Part shown: one piece after another, positions 16,909 to 25,796 of the stretch | Layout: every line of letters begins with the position of its first letter | Numbering within the stretch: the stretch's first letter is position 1 | Assembly: GCA_050949415.1 (NCBI GenBank) | Contig: JBMNFR010000012.1 | Coordinates: 62,001-126,000 of the forward strand | Source: JAAZKI01 sp012799905 | GTDB lineage: Bacteria; Verrucomicrobiota; Lentisphaeria; Oligosphaerales; Oligosphaeraceae | Direction of reading: 5' to 3' | DNA: 64,000 bases | Made by a program: the position numbers and the translations under genes | Notes under the pieces: generated by a model | What the model saw: the letters and a program-made list of their open reading frames with translations, nothing else | Database searches by the model: none | What the model was told of the DNA's origin: nothing

Positions 16909-17550
16909 TTACTCTGGCCAGCCGATGCATTGGCAGAGCGTGATCGTCTGCGTTTCCTTCAAATGCATTGCCTTGGCCAAGTCAGCTGGCGGAAAACTGC
17001 CGCGCACCACTGTGCCCAGGCCGACTGAGGCGCAATACAAATACGCATTTTGCGCCAAAAAGCCGGTGTTCATCAGGCTCCATTCCGGACGGCCTATCTT
17101 GGGCGGCAACTTAGTTGTGTCGCTCACGTAGACCAGGGTGATGGGCGCATCGGTGGCGAACGGCTGGGGGACGGCGTCAATGACAGTGGCAGCGCGGACG
17201 TCTCCATGGTGCACACGCAACAGCGAATTGAGTCTGGCGTCATACAGCCACACGCCGTCATCGCGCAGCACATAGACATCCAGCTCCTGGGCGTTAAGCG
17301 CGGTCGGTGCGGTGCGCTTGTCTTCGCGGTTAAATCCCCAGGTCGCCCACAGCAAATCACTTAAGACCTGGTCTGATATTGGACGGTCTTTGATGAATTT
17401 TCGCGTTGACTTGCGGGCGCTAAGGGCATCCATCAAGGGCATACCGCCCGTCTTTTGCGGCGGCGGCAGCTTAATGGTGGCATCTTGGCCAAAACTCGCC
17501 GCTGCTCCCAGGCCAAATAACACAATCGGCAAAAATGTTTTCTTTGACAT
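16909..17550 (-). CDS. Exported nitroreductase / SagB-type oxidoreductase
   Basis: The 213-residue product has an N-terminal signal peptide (1-21, ending ASFGQ) and then a nitroreductase-fold domain. It shows an SxRKFI-type FMN contact (ARKSTRKFIKDRPIS), LLWATWGFNRED, TAPTALNAQELDVYV, and the C-terminal NTGFLAQNAYLYCASVGLGTVVRG with a final cysteine region. Nitroreductase-family proteins bind FMN and reduce or oxidise small substrates with NAD(P)H. An exported version would need a folded, exported cofactor, and the signal has no twin arginine. Similar short SagB-like proteins are common in anaerobes. The function here is unknown. Confidence 0.8.
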   Translation of the reverse strand: MSKKTFLPIVLFGLGAAASFGQDATIKLPPPQKTGGMPLMDALSARKSTRKFIKDRPISDQVLSDLLWATWGFNREDKRTAPTALNAQELDVYVLRDDGVWLYDARLNSLLRVHHGDVRAATVIDAVPQPFATDAPITLVYVSDTTKLPPKIGRPEWSLMNTGFLAQNAYLYCASVGLGTVVRGSFPPADLAKAMHLKETQTITLCQCIGWPE

Positions 17551-17615
17551 AACTCTTTGTTCTCCTGATTTTCGTCTTTCATTCTTTGCGCCAGAAATCC
17601 TTGGCTGACATCGCC

Positions 17616-20600
17616 TTACGGCACTGTGAATGGCAGTTCCACTTGCTGGCCGGAGGCCAGTTCGGTGACTCGGACTTTCCAGTTCCCGGGCTGGTCATTG
17701 AGTGCCATCTCCACTGGGAAGAGGAATTTCCCGTCAACGGCGCAGGCATGGCCGCTGCCGTCCATGACGTTGCCAGCCGGGTCAAGGACGTCAATGCGGA
17801 TAGGATACAAGGCCGTGGATGCGTTCTTTCGGGCGTTGCCCATGGTGATTTGCACTTTCTTGTCTGCCGCCCAGGTGGCCTTCAGTTTTGGCAGGGGCTG
17901 GTCAAGCAGCAGAATCATCCGGCCGTCGTTGGTGGTAAAATCAACGTCGATAGTTGTGACTCCCTTTTTGCAGGTGAACGGCACTGGCTTGTGCGCGACC
18001 AGGTCGTAAGCCGCCTTGGTGTCACCGCGCCGCACGGTCACGGTGCCGCTGTTTGGAAGCCCCTTTTCCATGGTCAGCTTCCAGGGGCCCAGGTAGTCGC
18101 CGTACGTGCGCTTGTCGTTGATGACAAAAAGATAATCGGCCTTGCCGTACGTCCTCACCCTGGTCACCAGGTCAGGGTTGCTGGCGTCAGTGTAGGCTGT
18201 GTAGTGCGGGTCAAGCTGCCGCCGCAGATCAGCCCCCATGGTCTGCAATTCTGCCTTGGCCCGGTCTGCCTCGGATGGGCGCGTATACGCCTTGACCAGG
18301 ATGTCCGGAATAATTCCGGGAACCAGGAATTCATCTGCGATGATGATGCCGCCTTTGGCCTGGAAGTCGCGGATCGCGTCAAAGACCGGCGTTGTCAGCA
18401 CATCGCAATGGAAAAGGCAGAGGACTTTCAAGTCCCCAAACCCGTCGCGCAGGATTTTTTCCTCATAGATGACGGCTGGCGACAGGTTAGCCCATTGCAG
18501 CATCAGGTGCGCGTCTGCAAGCCAGCCTTGCCAGCCCCAGGTTCCGCGCCCGGCGAACATACAGGACGCAAAACTATGCAGAATGGCGACTTGCGGGGGG
18601 CGTTCCGGGATGCGCTTCAGCGTCGGCCCCAGGGGCTTCACCACTTCACCCAGCACTTTTTTCATCATCACGCCGGTTTCCAGGTTCGTGGTGAAATAGC
18701 TGCCGATGCTGGGCTTGCCCCAGAGCGAACCAGAGCCATGGAACATAATGCCTTGGACGCGCTGGGAGATTTTGGCCCAGATGGAGGCCCGCAGGGAATC
18801 CGGCGGGATGGAGATGAATTTAGCCTCGGGTTGTTCCAGTGCCCAGGCCGGGGTCGGGTCTGGGTTCTTGCTTTGTGGGGCTGTTGCGCTCCGGTAGCAG
18901 ATAATCTGGGTCATGGACATCACGTCCTGGCCGGGGCAGCCGTCCGCCATGGCGCGCAATTCGTCGGTGAAGCAGCCGGTTCGGATTGGGTCGGGATACG
19001 CGTAAGTCCAGTGGCTGACAAAGTCGACGTTGCCGCCGCTGCCCCAAAGAGGCGGCACTCGCACGGAGGGATCAAAGAAGGTCCAGAACGGCCGCTTGAT
19101 ATGCTTATGATAGGCGTTGTTCACCAGGGTCTGGACTGGATTCCAGCCGTCGCCTTGCTTCCAGAACCAGCGATAATACACCAGCAGCGGGTGGTCTGGG
19201 CTGATGACTCGGCCAAACGGGAAGTCCTTGACTCGGGTGTAGCGCGGAGGGGCCTTGCTCATGACTTCTTCCGGAATAGGATAGCCGGCAAACGCCTGGA
19301 AAGCGGCTGGCTCGACGTCCCCGAAGGAGGGCGCGGTCGAGTCGCGCACCTCGGAATTGATCAGCAAGGCGTCGCAGCCAGGATGGTCTTTGATGATTTG
19401 GGCCGTCTTTTCGGCAGTGTCACCTAAAATCGCCTGGTATTCCGGGTTGGAGGCCTCGGCGTTGCGGGGGACGATTGAGCCGTCCCGCCGCCGCCGGGGA
19501 AATTGCTCGATCAGGGTATTGTCATGGGCGAGGGTGTAGTATGAGGCTCGGCGTAGGCCGGTGGCGACGTATTCGTCCAGAGTGCGTTGGATAGCGAGAC
19601 CCGTGTCCGTCAGGTTGGTGCTGCGCCGGACTGTGGCTGCAAAGCCGCCCAGGTCGTGCGTGAAGCCGTGGTTGAGGACGATTTCATGCGGGCTGCCGCC
19701 GCCCCACATCACAATCGGCATCGAGTCTGGCGGCAGCTGTGGTCCGATAATGAAGTCTTGCCTGCTGGTGAGGGTGGACGCTCCTTGGGGGCCGGTGCTG
19801 GTTACGGTGACCGTGAAAGGATATTTGCCGGGGCGCAACCGCGTTTCGACCGGCAGATCGACGATGCGGGCGCTTTTGGCAGCCAGGGCGCCGACCTCTA
19901 TCCGACGGGATGGCAGCAGTTTTGTTAGCGGGTCGTCGAACTTGACGAGCAACGTTACTGAGGTCAGGTCGGTCTTGCTTTGGTTGGTCACGTACAAACC
20001 CAGGGTCGCCGGCGTCTCGCCGCGCACGAATGCTTTCCTGCCTGGCAGGGTCAGGGTGAGCGGTTCCGTCGGATACGCCGTCAACTTCACCCGTGCGATA
20101 CCGCCGTTGAAGCGGTTGTGGGTTGAGCCGCAGCGGTCGCCGATGACGACCTGCCGGATGGCTGGCGCCACTGGGCCGCCGCCGGTGAAGGAGAAGGTCT
20201 TGTTGTGGACGCCGTCAAGGCTGATCTCCAACTGGCTGGCACCGTTGTAGGCCACGGTGATGGTATGCTGCTTGCCCAGGGCCAGGGAGACTTTCTGACC
20301 GGCGCAGACCTTGGTGGACGTCCCCAGCCCCAGCCAGACAAAGGGCGTGAAGGTATCGCCGCCGCCAGAGGTCAGGGCGACGGCAAAGCCGTTGTGGTTG
20401 CCCTTGGCGTTCTTATAGTTTCCGGCCAGGAGGTATTTGCTGTCCCAAAGCAGTTGCTGCGGCTGTTCAGTGCGCGGTTCCGTGCGGGGCTGGAAGGTGA
20501 TTTCGAGGCGGAAGCCCTCGGCCGGCGTCAATTCGGGATAGACCTTGTCCAGAATCAGCCCTTCTCCCTTGTCTTCCCAGCCGGGCGCCATCGTGAGAAG

Positions 20601-20786
20601 ACCGTCAACGACTTTGGTGGCGCCGCGAAATTTGCCGGTGAACTTACCGTCCACCGAGGCGGTAGCGTTGCGGCTGAAGTCCCATTCCGCCACCAGGGTT
20701 TCCTTGGACGCGGCAGTCGCCAATGCGGTAAGCAGCAATGGCAGGAACAGCGCAATTCGGCGCAACGCATGATGAAATTGACGCAT
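17616..20786 (-). CDS. Large secreted multidomain glycoside-hydrolase-like protein (copy 1)
   Basis: From the ATG at 20786 (AAGGGAA 6 bp upstream) the protein is about 1056 residues with a signal peptide (1-25). Visible regions: an N-terminal LamG/concanavalin-like domain (about 27-235, WDFSRN...FNGGIARVKLTAY); a CARDB/Ig-like sandwich (about 240-345); a TIM-barrel-like region (about 355-700, with ALLINSEVRD and YYRWFWKQGDGW); a Rossmann-like domain resembling the GH42 trimerisation domain (about 740-850, LCLFHCDVLTTPVFDAIRDFQAKGGIIIADEFL); and C-terminal beta domains. The layout suggests a GH42-like secreted glycosidase, but catalytic residues are not confirmed. It lies directly downstream of a lipoprotein gene and has a close paralogue at 22551. 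Confidence 0.75.
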   Translation of the reverse strand: MRQFHHALRRIALFLPLLLTALATAASKETLVAEWDFSRNATASVDGKFTGKFRGATKVVDGLLTMAPGWEDKGEGLILDKVYPELTPAEGFRLEITFQPRTEPRTEQPQQLLWDSKYLLAGNYKNAKGNHNGFAVALTSGGGDTFTPFVWLGLGTSTKVCAGQKVSLALGKQHTITVAYNGASQLEISLDGVHNKTFSFTGGGPVAPAIRQVVIGDRCGSTHNRFNGGIARVKLTAYPTEPLTLTLPGRKAFVRGETPATLGLYVTNQSKTDLTSVTLLVKFDDPLTKLLPSRRIEVGALAAKSARIVDLPVETRLRPGKYPFTVTVTSTGPQGASTLTSRQDFIIGPQLPPDSMPIVMWGGGSPHEIVLNHGFTHDLGGFAATVRRSTNLTDTGLAIQRTLDEYVATGLRRASYYTLAHDNTLIEQFPRRRRDGSIVPRNAEASNPEYQAILGDTAEKTAQIIKDHPGCDALLINSEVRDSTAPSFGDVEPAAFQAFAGYPIPEEVMSKAPPRYTRVKDFPFGRVISPDHPLLVYYRWFWKQGDGWNPVQTLVNNAYHKHIKRPFWTFFDPSVRVPPLWGSGGNVDFVSHWTYAYPDPIRTGCFTDELRAMADGCPGQDVMSMTQIICYRSATAPQSKNPDPTPAWALEQPEAKFISIPPDSLRASIWAKISQRVQGIMFHGSGSLWGKPSIGSYFTTNLETGVMMKKVLGEVVKPLGPTLKRIPERPPQVAILHSFASCMFAGRGTWGWQGWLADAHLMLQWANLSPAVIYEEKILRDGFGDLKVLCLFHCDVLTTPVFDAIRDFQAKGGIIIADEFLVPGIIPDILVKAYTRPSEADRAKAELQTMGADLRRQLDPHYTAYTDASNPDLVTRVRTYGKADYLFVINDKRTYGDYLGPWKLTMEKGLPNSGTVTVRRGDTKAAYDLVAHKPVPFTCKKGVTTIDVDFTTNDGRMILLLDQPLPKLKATWAADKKVQITMGNARKNASTALYPIRIDVLDPAGNVMDGSGHACAVDGKFLFPVEMALNDQPGNWKVRVTELASGQQVELPFTVP

Positions 20787-20862
20787 AATTATTTCCCTTG
20801 GAATATGTTTGGTGATGCAAAGTGCAAAAGTCTTAGTCAGCTGCTGTCCTCGTCCCACTGTT

Positions 20863-21792
20863 TTATTTTAGGACATGCAGGGTGATCGGTTTCCAGATAC
20901 CACCCTGCTGAGCGCTGTCATGGACTCGGACGACGAGGAGATTTTTTTCTCCCCACTTGATTTCGGGTGTGATATCCATGACAAAGGGGATATCCCATCC
21001 TTCCGGGCCGAGGTCATGTTGGCTGACATAGACACCGTTCAACCACACCCAGGCGACTTCGTCAACCGCGCCGAAATGCAATTCTGCGGCATTGGCTTGG
21101 CCTTTTGCGGGCGCGGTGAAGGTGATCCGATACCAGGCGACGCCGTCATACTGGGGCAAACCCTGCTGTTCCCAGCCGCCGACTTTGATCGGCTTCCAGG
21201 CGCTGTCGTCATAGTCAACCGCGAAAAACTTTTTTTCGTGGCCATTTTCGGTCGGGTCAGCGAGGATTTTCCAGGTATCGTCAGGGAGCGTCATAGTCTG
21301 GATGGTTTCGATTTCGTGGTCCCAGGTGGGGTCGTCCTTCAGACGCTTGTTCTGGCGATAGTACTGGAAGGTTGAAATCATATTGTTGACGGCTTTTTGG
21401 ACGGCAGGGTCAGTGGAATGTGCGGCAATGTCCTTGGCCAGCCGGGTGCGCAGCTGCGGATCGCCGATGGTTTTGACAAAATCCAGCATGAGTCCTTGCA
21501 CCAGCGGGTCCTGGTCCCGCGTGAGATGCTCGAACTCGGCCAGGCCGTCCACGCCGCGTTCGGTAATGATTTCGTACAATGCGTTCCTCCGAATCAGCGG
21601 GTCCGGAGAATGTAATCCTTCCCGAATGGCCTGCGTCCGCGTCGCTGGCGACGTCACCCGCTGCCGGTAGGCGCGGCGGATGAGAACCGGATTATCCTGG
21701 GAAGTCACCTCCGAACCGCCACCAGATAGACACCCGGAAAGAATGATGACCGGCCAGGCAAAAAGTAAAATTCGACTGCATAATGACTTCAT
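20863..21792 (-). CDS. Lipoprotein with helical repeats and jelly-roll domain (copy 1)
   Basis: The 309-residue protein has a lipoprotein signal with lipobox LSGC (Cys about 21). Residues about 40-140 are short helical HEAT-like repeats (IREGLHSPDPLIRRNALYEIITERG). Residues about 165-309 form a jelly-roll like GH2 sugar-binding domains (WKPIKVGGWEQQGLPQYDGVAWYRITF, AWVWLNGVYVSQHDLG, NLLVVRVHDSAQQGGIWKP). It probably sits on a membrane and binds glycan or the partner enzyme encoded 76 bp downstream; that role is inferred. The pair is duplicated at 22551-26726. Confidence 0.75.
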   Translation of the reverse strand: MKSLCSRILLFAWPVIILSGCLSGGGSEVTSQDNPVLIRRAYRQRVTSPATRTQAIREGLHSPDPLIRRNALYEIITERGVDGLAEFEHLTRDQDPLVQGLMLDFVKTIGDPQLRTRLAKDIAAHSTDPAVQKAVNNMISTFQYYRQNKRLKDDPTWDHEIETIQTMTLPDDTWKILADPTENGHEKKFFAVDYDDSAWKPIKVGGWEQQGLPQYDGVAWYRITFTAPAKGQANAAELHFGAVDEVAWVWLNGVYVSQHDLGPEGWDIPFVMDITPEIKWGEKNLLVVRVHDSAQQGGIWKPITLHVLK

Positions 21793-21921
21793 GGAAATCC
21801 TTTGCTGTTTTGGAAATCAATGCCTGCTTTTGAAAAAAATGCCACAACTGCCATACAGTCATAAAATATATCCGTCTTTGGGCAATTGCGAACGCGCCAG
21901 CAGGAAAAGCGCGGCGACGCT

Positions 21922-22120
21922 GTAATGGGTCACCGATTGATACTTGGGGTTCCGCCGAGTTGCGGAGCCAGACTGCCCGGATAAGGCACCTTAGTGGACA
22001 GTGGACAATGGACTTTAGTGGACTTTAATGGACATCAGTAGACGACGGACTGTGGACTGAAGTGGACTTTAGTGGTGAGTGGACGTGGACAGAAGTGGAC
22101 ATGGTGGACGGTGTGGACAG
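21922..22120 (+). repeat. MITE-like element with only the left end recognisable
   Basis: It begins with GTAATGGGTCACCGATTGAT, then TTCCGCCGAGTTGCGGAGC and GATAAGGCACCTTAGTGGAC, and continues as a degenerate TGGAC array to about 22115. No matching right terminus was found before the CGCCCCT-like sequence at about 22140. Confidence 0.7.
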
Positions 22121-22184
22121 CGCCTGCGTACGTAGCCCTCGCCGCTCGCCCCTCGCCCCCAATACTCGTTACTTAAGATTTTTT

Positions 22185-22400
22185 AACCACGAAATACACG
22201 AAAAGGCACGAAAATTTTTTATAGGGTTGTTGCTTTGACGGATGGGATTGCAAGCGGAATTTCGGCCTGGTTTGTTGTTTCCTCCAATTGCCTGGCGTCC
22301 TTGGCGGTTGGTTCCTCGTTATTGAACCGCCAAGGCGCCAAGGACGCCAAGGTCGGCTTTATGGATGTTGAATCGTCTGTGTGGTTACAAAGCGTTAAGT
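22185..22400 (+). repeat. AACCACGAAA-type and AAGGCGCCAAGG hairpin repeats
   Basis: TTAACCACGAAATACACGAA at 22188 resembles short sequences at 3042 and 56482. TGGCGTCCTTGGCGGTT (22293-22309) and AACCGCCAAGG...AAGGACGCCA (22325-22349) are inverted copies that can form a hairpin. No gene is visible between 21793 and 22550. Confidence 0.6.
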
Positions 22401-22411
22401 TAAGAGTATTG

Positions 22412-22546
22412 CCCTCGCCCCTAACGAATTATGAATTATGAATTATGAATTATGAAATGCGCCTCAGCATTCAACATTCAGCATTCAACATTCAACATTC
22501 AGCATTCAGCCCCTCGCCGCTCGCCCCTCGCCCCCAAAAAAAACCT
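22412..22546 (+). repeat. Composite heptanucleotide repeat locus 3
   Basis: A short round of CGCCCCT, (GAATTAT)4, GAAATGCGCCTCAGCATT, (CAGCATT/CAACATT)n and (CGCCCCT)n lies just downstream of the stop of the second large secreted protein. Confidence 0.92.
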
Positions 22547-22550
22547 CGCC

Positions 22551-25500
22551 TCACGGCACTGTGAACGGCAGTTCCACTTGCTGGCCGGAGGCCAGTTCCG
22601 TGACCCGGACTTTCCAGTTTCCGGGCTGGTCATTGAGGGCCATCTCCACTGGGAAGAGGAATTTCCCGTCAACAGCGCAGGCGTGCCCGCTGCCGTCCAT
22701 GACATTGCCAGCCGGGTCAAGGACGTCGATGCGGATAGGATACAAGGCCGTGGAAGCGTTCTTTTGGGCGCTGCTCATGGTGATTTGGACTTTTTTGTCC
22801 GCAGCCCAAGTTGCCTCCAGTTTTGGCAGGGGCTGATCAAGCAGCAGAATCATCCGGCCGTCGTTGGTGGTAAACTCCACGTCCAGGGTCGTGACGCCCT
22901 TTTTGCAGGTAAAGGGCACTGGCTGGTGCGCGATTAGGTCGTAAGCCGCCTTGGTGTTGCCGCGCTGCACAGTCACGGCGCCGCTGTTCGGCAGGCCCTT
23001 TTCCATGGTCAGCTTCCAGGGCCCCAGGTAGTCGCCGAAGGTGCGTTTGTCATTGATGACAAAAAGATAATCGGCTTGGCCGTACGTCCTCACCCTGGTC
23101 ACCAGGTCGGGGTTGCTGGCGTCAGTATAGGCTGTGTAGTACGGGGCAAGCTGTCGCCGCAAATCAAGCCCCTTGGCCTGCAATTCTGCCTTGCCCCGGT
23201 CAACCTCGGGTGGGCGCTTATACGCTTTGACCAGGAGGTTTGGAACAATTCCAGGAACCAGGAACTCATCCGCGACGATGATGCCGCCCTGAGCCTGGAA
23301 CGCTCGAATAGCGTCAAAGACCGGCGTTGTCAGCACGTCGCAATGGAAAAGACAGAGGACTTTCAAATCCCCAAATCCGTCACGCAGGATTTTTTCTTCA
23401 TAGATCACGGTTGGCGAGAGATTAGCCCATTGCAGCATCAGGTGCGCGTCTGCGAGCCAGTTTTGATGTCCGCCCCAGGTGCCGCGGCCGGCGAGGATGC
23501 AGGACGCGAAGCTGTGCAGGATAGCGACTTGCGGGGGGCGTTCCGGGATGCGCTTTAGCGTCGGCCCCATGGGCTTCACCACTTCTTCCAGCACTTTTTT
23601 CAGCATGACTGCGGTTTCCAGGTTCGTGGTGAAATAGCCGCCGATATTGGGTTTGCCCCAGAGCGAGCCAGAGCCATGGAACATGATGCCTTGGACGCGC
23701 CGGGAGATTTTGGACCAGATGGAAGCTCGCAAGGAATCCGGCGGGATGGAGATGAATTTGGCGTCTGGCTGTTCCAGTGCCCAGGCCGGGGTGGGGTCTG
23801 GATTCTGGCTTTGCGGGGCTGTCTGACTGCGGTAGCAGATGATTTGGGTCATGGACATGATGTCCTGGCCGGGGCAGCCGTCTGCCATGGCGCGCAATTC
23901 GTCGGTGAAGCAGCCGACCCGTATCGGGTCAGGATATGCGTAGGTCCAGTGGCTGATATAGTCAACGTTGCCGCCGCTGCCCCAGAGCGGCGGCACCCGC
24001 ACGGCCGGATCAAAGAAGGTCCAGAACGGCCGCTTAATGTGTTTGTGATAGGCGTTGCTCACCAGGCTTTGGACTTGATTCCAGCCGTCGCCCTGTTTCC
24101 AGAACCAGCGATAGTACACCAGCAGCGGGTGGTCTGGGCTGATGACCCGGCCAAGCGGAAAGTCCTTGACCCGGGAGTAGTGCGGGCCGGTCTTGAGCAC
24201 GACTTCCTCCGGAATAGGATAGCCGGCAAACGCCTGGAAGGCGGCCGGCTCGACGTTCCCGAAGGAGGGTGCGGTCGCGTCACGCACTTCAGAATTGATT
24301 AGCACGGCGTCGCAGCCAGGATGGGGATTGATGATTTGAGCCGTCTTCTCGGCAATGTCGCCTAAGATCGCCTGGTATTCCGGGTTGGAGGCTTCAGGGT
24401 TGCGGGGGACGATTGAGCCGTCCCGCCGCAGTCGGGGAAATTGTTCAAGCAGGGCTTTGTCATGGGCAATGGTGTAGTATGAGACCCGGCGCAGGCCAGT
24501 GGCGATATACTCGTCCAGCGAGCGCTGTATTGAGAGAGCTGTTTTCTCTAAGTCGGTACTGCGTCGGACTGCGGCCGAAGCGCTGCGCAGGTCATGGGTG
24601 AAGCCGTGGTCGAGAACGAGTTCAGGCGGGCTGCCGCCGGCCCACAGTACGATCGGCATTGAGTCTGGCGGCAGCTGCGGCCCGATAGTGAAGTATTGCC
24701 TGCTGGTGAGGGTGGATTCGCCGTGGGCGCCAGTGCTGGTCGCGGTGACCGTGAAAGAATATCTGCCAGGGCGCAGACGCGTTTCCAGCGGCAGTGCAAC
24801 GATGCGCGTGTTCTTGGCAGCCAGGGCGCCGACCTCCAGCCGGCGGGGCGGCACCAGCTTTGTTAACGGCTCGTTGAACTCGACGAGCATCGAAACCGTT
24901 GCCAGGTCGAAGTCGCTTTGATTGGCCACGTACAGGTCTAGCTTGGCCGACGTTTCGCCGCGCACGAACGCCTTTCTGCCTGGTGTGGTCAGAGCGAGCG
25001 GTTCCAACGGATACGTTATTAGTTTCACCCGTGCGATGCCGCCGTTGAAGCGCATGTGAGTTGAGCCGCACCGATCGCCGATGGCGACTCTCTGGATGGC
25101 TGGCGCCACTGGGCCGCCCCCAGCGATGGAGAAGGCCTTGTTAAGGACGCCGTCAAGGCTGATCATCAACTGGTTGGTGCCATTGTAGTCCACCACGATA
25201 GTATGCTGCTTACCCAGAGCCAGAGAAACCTTCTCTCCGGTGCAGACCTTGGTGGACGTTCCCAGCCCCAGCCAGACGTGGGGCGTGAAGACATCGCCAT
25301 CGTTATATGCCAAGGAGACGGCAAAGCCGTTGTGGTTGCCTTTAGCGTTCGGGTAATTTCCGGTCAATAGGTATTTATTGTCCCAAAGCATCTGCTGCGG
25401 CTGTTCAGTGCGCGGTTCGGTGCGGGACTGGAAGGTGATTTCGAGGCGGAAGCCCTCGGCCGGCGTCAACGCGGGATAGACCCTGTCCAGAAGCAGGCCT

Positions 25501-25724
25501 TCTCCTTTGTCCCCGGAGCCTGGCGCTATCAGGAGCAGTCCGTCAACGATTTTGGTGTTGCCACGCAGCTTGCCGGTGAATTTGCCGTTCACCGAGGCGG
25601 TGGCGTTGCGGCTGAAGTCCCATTCGGCCACTACGGTTTCCTTGAGTGCAGCAGTCGCCAATGCGGCAAGCAGCAACGGCAGAACCAGCGCAATACGGCG
25701 CAATGCATGGTAAAATGGACGCAT
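22551..25724 (-). CDS. Large secreted multidomain glycoside-hydrolase-like protein (copy 2)
   Basis: This protein of about 1057 residues matches the protein at 17616 along its full length, with the same LamG-like, Ig-like, TIM-barrel-like, Rossmann-like and C-terminal beta regions. The last approximately 110 residues are nearly identical. Differences concentrate in the N-terminal LamG and Ig regions. The ATG at 25724 begins MRPFYHALRRIALVLPLLLAAL, a signal peptide, and aligns with the start of copy 1. It is 72 bp downstream of its lipoprotein partner. Full-length conservation of both copies argues that both are used, perhaps on different glycans; this is inference. Confidence 0.75.
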   Translation of the reverse strand: MRPFYHALRRIALVLPLLLAALATAALKETVVAEWDFSRNATASVNGKFTGKLRGNTKIVDGLLLIAPGSGDKGEGLLLDRVYPALTPAEGFRLEITFQSRTEPRTEQPQQMLWDNKYLLTGNYPNAKGNHNGFAVSLAYNDGDVFTPHVWLGLGTSTKVCTGEKVSLALGKQHTIVVDYNGTNQLMISLDGVLNKAFSIAGGGPVAPAIQRVAIGDRCGSTHMRFNGGIARVKLITYPLEPLALTTPGRKAFVRGETSAKLDLYVANQSDFDLATVSMLVEFNEPLTKLVPPRRLEVGALAAKNTRIVALPLETRLRPGRYSFTVTATSTGAHGESTLTSRQYFTIGPQLPPDSMPIVLWAGGSPPELVLDHGFTHDLRSASAAVRRSTDLEKTALSIQRSLDEYIATGLRRVSYYTIAHDKALLEQFPRLRRDGSIVPRNPEASNPEYQAILGDIAEKTAQIINPHPGCDAVLINSEVRDATAPSFGNVEPAAFQAFAGYPIPEEVVLKTGPHYSRVKDFPLGRVISPDHPLLVYYRWFWKQGDGWNQVQSLVSNAYHKHIKRPFWTFFDPAVRVPPLWGSGGNVDYISHWTYAYPDPIRVGCFTDELRAMADGCPGQDIMSMTQIICYRSQTAPQSQNPDPTPAWALEQPDAKFISIPPDSLRASIWSKISRRVQGIMFHGSGSLWGKPNIGGYFTTNLETAVMLKKVLEEVVKPMGPTLKRIPERPPQVAILHSFASCILAGRGTWGGHQNWLADAHLMLQWANLSPTVIYEEKILRDGFGDLKVLCLFHCDVLTTPVFDAIRAFQAQGGIIVADEFLVPGIVPNLLVKAYKRPPEVDRGKAELQAKGLDLRRQLAPYYTAYTDASNPDLVTRVRTYGQADYLFVINDKRTFGDYLGPWKLTMEKGLPNSGAVTVQRGNTKAAYDLIAHQPVPFTCKKGVTTLDVEFTTNDGRMILLLDQPLPKLEATWAADKKVQITMSSAQKNASTALYPIRIDVLDPAGNVMDGSGHACAVDGKFLFPVEMALNDQPGNWKVRVTELASGQQVELPFTVP

Positions 25725-25796
25725 GGTTATTTTCCTTAGGGATATGGTTGACGACGCAAAATGCAAAGATTTTAATCAGCGACTGGCCTCATTCCA

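Noticed and set aside
17586..19427. 613-residue frame on the plus strand
   Set aside because: It is antisense to the large secreted protein at 17616, has no ribosome-binding site, and its mirror occurs in the paralogous copy as broken frames.
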